DNA of 64,000 nt from Magnaporthiopsis rhizophila. Its lineage: Eukaryota > Ascomycota > Sordariomycetes > Magnaporthales > Magnaporthaceae. The stretch covers positions 186,001-250,000 of the forward strand of contig PYSS01000043.1 of the NCBI GenBank assembly GCA_003049465.1. The letters run 5' to 3'. The notes beneath the pieces were generated by a model. The model did no database searches and had not been told where the DNA came from. It saw only the letters and a list, made by a program, of their open reading frames with translations. Below are positions 21,358-31,421 of the stretch, piece by piece. Made by a program: the position numbers and the translations under genes. The first letter of the stretch is position 1. Each line of letters begins with the position of its first letter.

Positions 21358-22708
21358 TCACCCGACAGGGAAGACATCCTCGTGCAGGCCAACGTCCAGG
21401 CCCGACCGCTCTTCGCCGGCGTCTGAGGCGTTCGGCAGCAGCCAAAAGTCCGGGCTCGCGGGCCTAGAGCCTATGGGCCAGGCGAACGCAATTGTGATAC
21501 CGGCAGCGTCCCGGACGACCCACAGGACCGCCCGAGCGCCGCCTGCACGCCGCCGCCGTCGAGGTATGACGACGTGCATATGAGCGGGTACCGCCTGGGC
21601 CATATGTCCCCCGCCAGGACGCTCCGGACGTCGGGCTCGAGCTCGTCCGCGAAAGCGTATTCCGGCTCGGCGTCGCCGTCGGGTATGTCGAAGACGTGGA
21701 GGTCCCGCCTGTCGGCGTCGCCGTCTGCGATCCTCAGGGCCTTGCGCAGACGGTACTTGACCTCGTCGCGCTGCGCCGCGAGATTGACCATTTCCTCGAG
21801 GAGGTACAGGTTCAGTGGGGCTATCGTGGCCCACCCTCCCCAGCTGTTGACGCGATGGTCGAGCCTGTGGCGAAAATACAGGCACCGGCCAGCGAAGAAA
21901 TGGTCGACGCTGTCCAGGGCGTCCGCCACGTCGATGAGCTCCTGGGTTCCGACGAAGAAGAGCTGTTTGGCCTCGGCCGGCCACTCCGGAGGCGCTTCCG
22001 TCTCGTCCCTCATCTTCTCCTCTTCCTCCTTTCGCTCGGCGGCCTGTCTCTGCAACTGATCCAGGATCAGCCGGACGCCATAGTCCTGGCCCGGGCCAAA
22101 GTCCTTCCACAGCGCCAGTGCCAGGGAGGCGCCATCTTTCACGCTTGCCGCGTCTTTGCCCTTGTGAGGACCCAGGACGGCGCTCGTCACGGATGCGGCT
22201 TGGGGGACGGGGCCGTACGGCTCCATGTGTCCCTCGACGTTGAAAAACACGGCCATCTGGAGGATGAAGCGGAGATCGGCCGTGCTTCGCTGGAACACCG
22301 GGTGCGAGAGGATGTCCTGGAGCCGCGCGAAGAACTCGGATCTGTCCTCTGGAAGCTGAGAGGGGGTCTCAAGCTGAGGGTCGAGCCTCAGCCCATATGT
22401 GAAGATGTTGGGAATCTCGGTTTTGAATAGGAACTGTGCCATCTTCCAAGCCCTGAGCTCCGGTTCGCCCACCTGAGTGACGAAGTCTGGGCACTATTTG
22501 CGATAGGGCACCCGATACTGTCAGATCCGCGCGTCTAAGAACGGAGGTTCGGGGCTATTGGGTGATATGGAGGGCGCCCCAACCTCGCGCTGTAGCCGAG
22601 ACTCTTCTCCTTGTCCCAAAAGCGGCTCCTCGCTATGTCCGCAATCTTGAGGTGGCTTTCAGGCAGGAAATTGTCGGCCGTGAGCATCCTGGGTAGATTT
22701 GTGGTCAT
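21358..22708 (-). pseudogene. Unrecognised conserved-looking gene with an apparent frameshift near 21540-21560
   Basis: I do not recognise the family. A plausible exon 1 (22584-22708) encodes an N-terminus ending ARSRFWDKEKSLGYSAR. A splice (donor GTTGGG, acceptor CTCAG at 22453) joins it in frame to a long exon beginning AWKMAQFLFKTEIPNIFTYG. That exon runs about 300 residues, with a charged helix (RQAAERKEEEEKMRDE) and Trp/Tyr-rich blocks. Near 21550 coding character moves to another frame, which reads RAVLWVVRDAAGITIAFAWP, then SPDFWLLPNASDAGEERSG, and stops at 21358-21360. Either a 1-2 base indel in a GGCGGCGGCG run breaks the frame, or a 53-base intron (21471-21523, donor GTGGGT, acceptor CATAG) restores it while removing part of the good-looking peptide. 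No signal peptide or membrane segment. Exon 1 is tentative. Confidence 0.6.
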
Positions 22709-23003
22709 TTGTCTAAAGCCACCACAACGGAAAATGTTGCAAAAGAGTTCACGGGAATGAGGAGGGAATATTGTGGAGCAGGTTTGATGTCGGTGTGCTT
22801 TGGAAAATGCGATTGTCGGCCAGGTGAGGTGAGGTTGAAATGAGTTGTGCCATTTGATCTCGTCCTGTGCTGCTCTGGACAAAAATCGCAAAAGGGCCAT
22901 TGTATCTGTGACAGAAGCCTATTGAGCCTCTGGCCAATTCCCGCACGCACAGCAACAATTGAGACAGACGAAGTAAGCAAACATAGAGCTCTGTTATCGC
23001 CAA

Positions 23004-23667
23004 TCACTTCCACACACTGGCACTATCTATCCCTGCCTCTTTGCCGGCCTGGTAGGTCGCGCTCAAAGAGCTATAAAGTCCCTTTACTCGTTCGATGCGC
23101 TCTTTCCAGCCCCTTCTCTCATCCTCTCCTTCAATCTCCGAAACAAGATCCGACAGACTTCTACCCCTGAAAAACCTGTTCGTCCTGTTGTAGAGCGGAC
23201 GGGCAGCCAGCGTCTCGGGCGTGTCCATAGGCGCAGGGACCCTGAAGACCTCCTGCAGGATGTCGATGTCGTAGGGGATCCCAAACAGATCGCGGCTGTC
23301 CTCGTACGTAAAAAGATAGTAGAACTCGTTGAAGCCGCTCCAGGCGATGCCGCTCAGGCAGAGCGAGCACGGCTCGTGGGTGGCGAAGAAGACGCAGTCG
23401 GCCGTCGCTGGTCTTGTCTCTGGCGGCTGCGAGGCGAAGAACTGCTGGATGCAATTGATCTCGCCGTGCAGCAGGGGCGACATGCGCTCGTCGTTGGTGG
23501 CCACCGTCAGGGGCGAGAGGCCGTCGCGCGACAGCACCGCCGCCCCGAACAGCTTGCTGCCCGAGGAGACGCCGACGCGCGTGAGGGACGATCTTCCGCT
23601 CGGTGACGTCGAGCATGGCCGAGAGCAGGGCTGCCGGGGAGTTTGGGTTCGAGGCGGCGGATGCCAT
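23004..23667 (-). pseudogene. Zinc-dependent cytidine/deoxycytidylate-type deaminase, frameshifted in the N-terminal part
   Basis: Member of the cytidine deaminase superfamily (hydrolytic deamination of a nucleobase, nucleoside or nucleotide). The body of the protein shows the zinc site: HGEINCIQQ (His ligand and proton-shuttling Glu) and FATHEPCSLCLSGI (the PCxxC ligands). The YEDSRDLFGIPYDIDILQEVF block is familiar from uncharacterised fungal deaminases. The start is the Met at 23667 (MASAASNPNSPAALL, purine at -3). From there the frame is open only to about 23585: after RKIVP the homologous peptide (TRVGVSSGSKLFGAAVLSRDG) continues in the next frame, shifted by one base near 23581-23588. 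The interval is 664 bases, one more than a multiple of three. No GT..AG intron fits. A sequencing error or a real indel would explain it; if corrected the protein is about 220 residues. Substrate unknown. Confidence 0.85.
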
Positions 23668-24225
23668 GGTAAATCGTCCAGACAAGCGCTCTGTCGCTGA
23701 CTGGCTGCGGGTAAGGTTCGTGCAAAGATGGGGGTAGATTATCACAAGCAGTAGAGTTTCTTTGAACTGAGAGCGCCGGATTGAAAACTCCCTGTTCAAG
23801 TATACTTGTGATACAGCAATGGCTACGAGTGGTTTCGTAAAGTGTCGTCATCCCACATCGCGAATCCCACATCTCCAAGGGAGTAGGGGGGGGGGGTTTT
23901 GCTGGCCCGAGATGATGTCGGCATCAGCCGAGGGACTCGCCTACATGGTCAGGTCCGGCGACCTCCCATTGCAGTAGCACCCTTTAACTCCCGGAATTGA
24001 TAGATTATCAGCCGGATACAACAGTAGGGGAGGTGTTGCAGACGAACGTGTAACCCTAACCCTTCGCATCGTTTATATCGGAAAGGAAAAAACAACTTGG
24101 ATCCATGAGTGCTACTTTTTATCTACCAGGAAACCTCCATACACGACGGCAGCCCAAGAGCCCCCAAAAAGCAACAGTCTTTCGGGAAAAAACAGCTCCA
24201 GAAACGAAGCTCGAGGCTGCCAGCA
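23668..24225. promoter_or_regulatory. Shared upstream region of the deaminase (minus) and methyltransferase (plus) with a telomere-like motif
   Basis: 558 bases between divergent starts. It contains a G run (about 23887-23897) and, at 24051-24063, TAACCCTAACCCT, two copies of the telomere-type hexamer, 163 bases before the methyltransferase ATG. Such telobox elements act as promoter sites for Tbf1-like proteins in other fungi; here the role is inferred. Confidence 0.45.
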
Positions 24226-25551
24226 ATGCACTACATCCGGATCCTCAGACCGCCATCATTCGCCAGCAGCAGGGCACGCGGCGGCGCGCAACTCGAGCTG
24301 CTGCTCACAATCACCACAGACCTCGGGGAGTCGTTCCTATGCCCTTGTGAGCCGGTAATTCTAGAGGTCGTCCTCTATCTGCACGGCTCGGCGGATACGG
24401 CGGATGGCGGCATCAAGCTCCCCGTCGCCGAAGGAGAAAAGGCGCTGCTGCGCTGGACGGCCGGCAGTCGGGTCCTGAAGACCAAGGTCAGGCTGCCTCC
24501 ACAAGTCAGAAGTGCCTCACAGCTGAGCCAGGCGATTGTCCGCGTGCGGCCCCTGAATATGGACTTTTCAGCCGCCGGCATGGCAAACATCCTATGTTCT
24601 TCCCGGGGGCTGATCCTGCCGCTGTATGTGGCGTTACGCTTGAACCAACCCGAGGAGACCGTGGCCCTGCGCAGGCTGAGGATGCCGGGGGAGTCCGCAG
24701 AGGCGTCGCCACTGTACGTCGAGATCGAGGAGGAGCTGGGCGAGAGCATTGCTCGGCATGTCTGGGACGCGGGCGTCTACGTGTCGGCCTTGCTGGCCAA
24801 GATATGCTGCTGCAGGCCCCTTCCCAGTGACGGCAAGAGCCACATGCCAGCCCTGGAGGGAATCCTGGCCAACAGGGAAAAGCTGGACGTGCTGGAGATA
24901 GGCAGCGGCGTCGGCATACTAGGTCTCGGGCTCGCGACAGCCATCCTGGGGGGCAGCACACAGAGGCGGCCAGTTTCGATCCTGATGACGGATCTCCCCG
25001 AGGCACTGGACAGGGCGGTTGCCAACATATCGCGTTACGACGCAACAACGGCAACCCGAAGGCAGCGGCAGCAACGTTTAGCCGAAGAGGAGGCGGCGGC
25101 TACGGCGGCGGTGGCGGAAGAGGAAGGCGGTGGCGGCGGCATCGATATATTACAGGCCGCCCCGGCCTTGGACTACGAGAACCTCGACTGGGAGGACGGA
25201 CGCAAGGGTTTGTTCGCGCCCAAGATCCTCGCGCGAGCCTGGGATCTCGTCATGCTCAGCGACTGCACGTACAACGTCGACATGCTCCCGGCGCTGGTCG
25301 AGACGCTCACCAAGATCCACTCGGCCGCTTCTTCGCCGGAGCACAAGCACGAGGCAGCTTGCAGCAGCCATCACCATGACCCCCGGGTCCTGCTTGCCAC
25401 GAAGCCGCGGCACGATTCGGAGAAGGCCCTGTTCGACCTGATGGCCGGGGCGGGCTGGGAGATCGAGGAACATGCCAGCTTCGAGCTGCATGTTTTCGAT
25501 GCCGCATCGCAGGCTATTGAAGTCTATCTCTTCAGGAGACCAAGAACATGA
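24226..25551 (+). CDS. Family-16 (METTL21-like) S-adenosylmethionine methyltransferase
   Basis: Single exon, 441 residues, starting MHYIRILRPP, a common start in fungal homologues. The N-terminal 160 residues are a family-specific beta-rich region. The Rossmann methyltransferase fold follows, with motif I LDVLEIGSGVGILGLGLA (near residue 225), an acidic second strand (ILMTDLPEALDRAVANI) and motif IV-like DLVMLSDCTYN, where protein-lysine methyltransferases of this family usually have D-x-x-Y. An insertion of about 45 residues rich in Ala, Glu and Gly (near 285-325) lies between strands. The C-terminus has VLLATKPRHDSEKALFDLM. Known relatives methylate lysines of translation factors or chaperones. 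The substrate cannot be read from this sequence. It lies head to head with the deaminase. Confidence 0.9.
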   Translation: MHYIRILRPPSFASSRARGGAQLELLLTITTDLGESFLCPCEPVILEVVLYLHGSADTADGGIKLPVAEGEKALLRWTAGSRVLKTKVRLPPQVRSASQLSQAIVRVRPLNMDFSAAGMANILCSSRGLILPLYVALRLNQPEETVALRRLRMPGESAEASPLYVEIEEELGESIARHVWDAGVYVSALLAKICCCRPLPSDGKSHMPALEGILANREKLDVLEIGSGVGILGLGLATAILGGSTQRRPVSILMTDLPEALDRAVANISRYDATTATRRQRQQRLAEEEAAATAAVAEEEGGGGGIDILQAAPALDYENLDWEDGRKGLFAPKILARAWDLVMLSDCTYNVDMLPALVETLTKIHSAASSPEHKHEAACSSHHHDPRVLLATKPRHDSEKALFDLMAGAGWEIEEHASFELHVFDAASQAIEVYLFRRPRT

Positions 25552-25791
25552 GCTATCACCTGCGCTAGGTCTACAACTCTGGCCTCCCTCCCTGGTTTTC
25601 CTGACGTGTGCCTGTCTCCCTTGCCCTTTTCTGGGCATGGGGTGAACATATCATCTCGTTTCCTGTAGCCGGTCAGCCGGCATCTAGCATGTATGTACAC
25701 GTCACGCTCCCCTAGGCGACCGCTCATATGTGTGTGTGTACGTGAGGCGTGTTGACGCGCATGCATGATTGAGCAGGCCATATCCTGAGAC

Positions 25792-25811
25792 CCGGCCGGC
25801 CGGCCGGCCGG
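25792..25811. repeat. (CCGG)5, self-complementary run
   Basis: Five perfect copies of CCGG, so the whole 20-base run equals its own reverse complement. It is intergenic, about 240 bases after the methyltransferase stop. Confidence 0.95.
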
Positions 25812-28800
25812 TCTTGCTTGATATCGGGCGCATTGCGCGCTACGTACATCCATGTACATACATCACCACAACAACAACAAAAAGTCCGTTTATGTTTTAT
25901 GCACGACGGTCGTGAAGCGGGTCGGTCGGTCACGCTCAAGAGGGGTAAATCGCCCGACTGCCGACCAGACTGTGAAGTTGCATGGAGCGACCCTCGGCTC
26001 CCAAAAAGAACGGAGTCATGGGCCGCATCCAGAACCCGACGTGGAGCGAACAGACGACGGCGGGCAGGTGGGCACTAGCGATCAGCTGGTGGTGGTGGAG
26101 TCCCTCCCAAGAACAGAGCCCTCCTCGGCGTCGCCTTCCCCAGTGCCCTGTGTATGGACGGCCCGGGCGTCCTGCTATTGCTGTGCTGGCTATTGCCCCG
26201 TTCGTTCCGTCCTCGTGCACCGCTTCTTCAGATGGATATGGAGATGGATGATGGTGGGGATGGGCGTGTGCGTGGAAGACGATGCATGTGGTCAATCAAG
26301 CCCTTTTGCTCCTTATGCGTTGCCTGATGCCGATTTCCTGCTTTTACGCTGAGGATACCCCCTTTTTTGCTCATCTAACCAGTCATTGTTTTCCCCATTG
26401 GAGCACACTGTCGTCATTTCCTGTAGCTGGCAGATCAGCATACAATTTTTTTTTTCGTTTTGTTTGTATCTTTCATACGTATTGCTAGTTCGCTAATTGG
26501 CCCCAAGGCCAGTCCGTCTCATCCATCATGCAACAGAGCCATGCCACGGCTTACCCGCAAAAGCGCTGCCTGGATAAGGAAGGTATGCAAGCACAGCTCC
26601 TGACGTCGGTCTATTACAACAAGTCCGAGCTGCCTGGTTTTCTCGTCGGGCTGCGCCGAAGGAAGCACCGCCCAAGCTGCAGAGCATTAGCGTCCTTATT
26701 TTTTTTTCTTTTTGTTTTTCTTCTGTTCGGCACCTAACCTGGTTCGGGCACGCTACCTTCTGTCATTGCAAAGCCGGCCAGCGCGCCGAGTGCTCGTCAA
26801 GACCCCTCCTACCGTACCATATGATTATTGGCTTAATGGTAGCGAGTATGGTCCGTGGTGGATCTCAAACTCGATCACCCCGCCTCCTGCTACGCACCCC
26901 TCTGCACTGTGTTCTTTCACCCACCTGACAGCGGACTCTGGAGCCACCATCGGCGGTCGTTTGTTTTTGCTAGGTAGAAGCCCGCCTGGATCGGCGAGGA
27001 CTGGGCGGTTCCCGTCAAGTCTGTGTGCCCTGGCCTATCCGTGTTTAGCAGTGTGGGCTAACCGCCGGGGGTTCCAACGCTTCCCCTGCTAGCAGGCCCC
27101 ATCTCCAAGCACGCACGCACCTCGGACCAAGCGCCACCAGCAAACTCACAACTCGTTCCGGCGGTGAGTTGACTTGCTAGCGGCAGTAGAGTTTGCTGAC
27201 CGAGTCTGCGGCTATCAGGGCATGGCGGCCGACCGCAAGGGCAAATCCCCATGCCCTTCAAATCTATTGGGTCTGACCGCGGGGTTCGAGTCGACGGTGT
27301 GCAGACAGGCAGATCCGCGGCCACCGCCCGCAGTGCCCCTCTCCCCAAACCCTAGCCCTAGCATAGCATGAATGGGGCGGAGGGGTAGATCTCTCGAATC
27401 CACCTAGTCAGTGCTTGCCATCTCCCGAGGGTGCCGAAGGCCAGATGGTCGGCCCGGTGGAGAGTTTGGTGAGGGGCAGGCAGGTGGCTCGAAAAAGAGA
27501 CGTCAGCTATTTGCCTAGGGTACCGACTATAGTGTGCGCATCCACCATCACCCAAAAACTCGCGGTTATGCCTTCCCATAGTCAAGGCACCGTACATATG
27601 CAGGTGGAGGAGGAGGGGAGTGCAAGACAACGAGATCCACGGTACTTCGGCCCCAACGGCAGCGATACCTGCCTCCTCCTAGAGGAGACAACTCTGCAGC
27701 TGGGTGGGGGTGGGGGTGAGTGAAGTACCTACTGTAGGGTGTGTGAAATTTAGGCGGGACGATGTGCGTGTCCTTTTCCTTCTTTTTTCCTTGGGCGCTG
27801 AACCGCATGCACATCGCCTCGCTCTCGCGCCTCTTTTTCCAAGGGGTGTGTGTCGCACTGCACCGGATGAGAGGTGAGAACAGCCACCCCGTCATCCCAA
27901 AATAGGCCGCTCTCTTCCACGGCACCCCCTTCTAGAATAGAACGAGCGACGCAACTGAGCGGGAACATGAACCTCGCTGTGCGCTGCGCAAAGGCGGGGT
28001 TTCTGCCAGTTCTGGTGGGCAGACACTGCAGAGGTACATGGACTGAGCCACTCATCGCCCTGGTTTATGTACGAGGAGAATTTTTCACTGCATTTTTTTT
28101 TCCTTTCGCCTTGCTTTTGTGCAGACCGCATCGTGAGAGAAAGACGACAAAAAAAGCGGGCAGACAGACGACTTAGGAAGACGGTGAGCGCCCCTGGTCG
28201 CCCTGTTTTATTTTTTTCTTCTCTGTACGTAACCGCCCAGCACATCTGCCGCCCGTTGCCCAACATCATCATGTGGCCATGTTTTTCGACTCACGGGCGG
28301 CTGCCCCGATATTGCGTCACTTTGTGGGAAGCGACAGCAAAAAGATGTTCTGAAAGCATGGAATCCATGACCAGCCCCAGCCTCCCCACTTTGCGGTTCG
28401 GGACGGGTGAGTGGTGGTGCACGGCCACTGTTGTGGTTTGTGCTCGCCAAGTTGTTCACAAAAAACGGGCTGGTGATGAGATTGGGGAACGCATTGGCCC
28501 CTGCGACGTGATTGGTGGGGTGGACTTGTTACCCCCAGCATCTAAGCGCCGTCGGTTGAAATAGTGTGCGTGTTGTGCGCCAGCCTGGTGGTGGTGTGGA
28601 AGCAAGCAGGTGGTCTCAAGACCTACCCTACCCTACCAAGATACATGTAGCCAGATACATACAGCCGGTTGGGGTAGCACGGCATGCCCGGGAAGAGAGA
28701 GAGAGGTTGGATAGCACATAATAACGTGCGATTCTAGCGGCTGCGCAGCTGCGGCGTCTGACGCCGTGTGGCCTATGTAAGACGCAGGTCAACCAAGACC

Positions 28801-31145
28801 GGGCCCGACCGTGCCACATGGTAATCTTCTTCCAGGGGTTCGTCAAGGATTGGTGGAAGGTGAAATGGCATTCATCACCGACATATTCCCCGACCGACCC
28901 AGGGCCCCAAAGGTCAGCATGGCGCCATACGAGCGAGCTGGCGGGCGAAATTGAGCATGGGCGGCGCGGAGCCCACACACAGACGGGCGCACTGGGCTGC
29001 CATTTAGCCTATGAGGGGCGAGGAAGTCCAGGGAGGAAGGTCGGTATTTTGCGAGATATTGGCAACCACCACACCCATCAAGTCAGTCATCCGCCAACCC
29101 CTGGTCCGGTCCCTCGCACCGACGTTCCAGCCATTCCTGAAGACAAAAGAAACGATGATGGAGGGCGGCAAGGGTGTGATGGAAGCACGGCGTTTACCGT
29201 CCATTCCTCTCGTAAGCGTCGGTGCCAACCATAAGCACAATCACATACTACCACTACCACCCACCTCGAGGCCATTCAGGATCACAATGGATCACGAATG
29301 CAGTTAGTCCCGTGGATTTGGGAGGGTGGGGAACGATATCTTTGGAAAACTGTTGGAGTTTTGTGTTGGATCGTGCGAATTTGTGAGGTTGAACGCACCC
29401 ATGCATTCACGCTCACACACAGCCAGCCTTGCTGGTTAGGAATGTGCCCCGAGTGGGCAAAAATGGGGGAGGCAGGGAACAGCGTTTGTTGGTAGCCTGT
29501 GTTGACGCGCACCTGCGCCGTGCGCAGGCGCAACTTTGCGGAAAGCGGGAAAGCTGAAAGCAGCATCCCCCGCTTTCGCCCCTCCATTGGGACCCAATCT
29601 AGTGCCCAGGCGGCTTTGAAGGCGGCAGGCAAAAGCACAGAGTCGGCATCACTGCGCGGGGCTGGGCCTCCGACTGGTCGAGCCCAGCGGAGCGCGGTGC
29701 ATTTCCTGCAAGTGCCGGGCGAATGGGGAAAGAGGGCATCCATCGTTAGAGCCGCCGAACTTGCACAGGGCACTGGGCGGAAGAAGCTTCCTTGCTGCCG
29801 CGCCGCCCGCGCAGCCTTGCCCTGCGCCTGCACCTGCACGTTTGTGCGCTGTTGCGCGTGTGCGCGACTGCCGGCGCAAGGGCGGACCATACAGCGCGAG
29901 CCTCGTAGACGCACAGGAACGAGTGCGTGCGGTTCGTCACATCTCATCACACCTTTTTTTTGTGTGCGCACTGGAACATGGTCCGTTGTCGCCCGTCCGA
30001 GGTGCCTCCGCGGGCGAGCATGTTCGTGCTCGTGGTGATACCTATGACGAACTGGGGGCTTTTTTTTCTTTACGCAAATGTTTTTTTTTTTTTTTTTCTT
30101 TATAAATGAGAGGACCAAAACAAAAAAAAAAAAAGCACACCCTGCTGCCAATCGCCGTGACAAGCCATGCTGTGCCAGCTTCACGCCGCCCGCTGACGAC
30201 ACAAACGGGATGAGGCAGCTCCGGGGGCCCAGTCTGGCTGGGCCTGCTCTCGCCCGGCCAGAGTGATCCCCGGCCGGTGGACGAGGCTGGAGGTTACACG
30301 ACGAGGATCCATGCGACATTGCGGCTACCCGTCCAAGCCGTGGAGGAAGAAGAAACACTACCTTGCGTGGAAACCTTTTTCCTGTCGCATCTCTCCCTCA
30401 CCCCTGCCCAGAAACCAACGCCACTTTGGAGGATGGAGGCGTGTGAGAAACAAACCAGATGTAACTTTTTGTCACTCTGAAGCAAATGGTACTTTCGCAG
30501 ACCTCCTCCCTTCTGATCGTAAGGTTCTGAGACAAAGAGGCGCCAGGTCCGTGTCCCGCCGCTCCAGGGACCAGGGCTCGTTGTGTGCCCTGGGCTACTA
30601 TTTAGTACCTAGGCCCAGGCGGCTGAGGAGAGGCGCAACGCCGGCCATAGCATAGGCGGCGTGTGGTACTTTTTTTTTTTTTTGTTTATGTTGGGTAGGA
30701 ACGCTAGAAAACATGCACTAGCGTGAAAGTCGGCCTGTCTTGCCGCGACTCGGGCTGAGAAATGAGTCTGAGATCCCGGCACGATCGTGGGAAGTGGGTG
30801 CGAGAGGGAGAAGTCAAGAAAAATACACACAGGGAGACAAAAAAAAACAAAAAAAACAGAGGCCAGATCGACGAAGCAAGCAAAGACTCGAGCGAGGAGG
30901 TAGCAGCCGCGACAACATTAACGCGCAAGGAGGACGCATGTCCCACCATCGTTTTTTATCTTCTGCTATTTCCTCTTGAGAGCAACTGGGAGCGAACTCT
31001 CGTGGTCCGCTTCACGGGTCTCTGACCGCCCGCCGTTGCGGCGGACTCCCCTTGGCCCTCGCAGTAGGGTAAACTGCACTGCGCCACCACACTTATGCAC
31101 CAACTAGCCCCCGGCACACCGGCGAGCCAAGAAGCCACAGAATTG

Positions 31146-31186
<41 letters not shown>
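31146..31186. repeat. Poly-A tract of about 41 bases
   Basis: Uninterrupted A run in the gene desert, the longest in the window. No coding feature on either side and no direct repeats that would mark an inserted element. Confidence 0.95.
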
Positions 31187-31188
<2 letters not shown>

Positions 31189-31279
31189 CTCAGGACTAGA
31201 GATGGGATTCTAAAACAGCCAGTCGTTGGGGAGGCGGTAGGGTTCAACGCTGCGCACGCACACCTGCATGCGGATATCC

Positions 31280-31421
31280 CGTCCGTCCATCCGTCCGTCC
31301 GTTCGTCCCGTTTTTTTTTTTTTTTTCCTCCTCCTCCCTGCTTGGTGCCATCCGTTTTGGAGTTCTGCAGTGCAGCAAAAAGGCATGGATAGCCGGCAAG
31401 GGATCGTCCGTCCGTCCGTCC
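31280..31421. repeat. Two (CGTC)n arrays flanking a short unique spacer
   Basis: Imperfect tetranucleotide arrays at about 31280-31310 and 31405-31421, separated by about 95 bases that include a T run (31311-31326). On the minus strand they create chance Thr-Asp-Gly-Arg repeats in several frames. Confidence 0.85.

Noticed and set aside
24051..24063. Nearby chromosome end or telomere remnant
   Set aside because: Only two repeat units within a normal divergent promoter between conserved genes.
29282..30358. 358-codon minus-strand frame in the first desert
   Set aside because: Low-complexity translation (poly-Lys and poly-Phe from homopolymers), no domain, no start context, nothing conserved.
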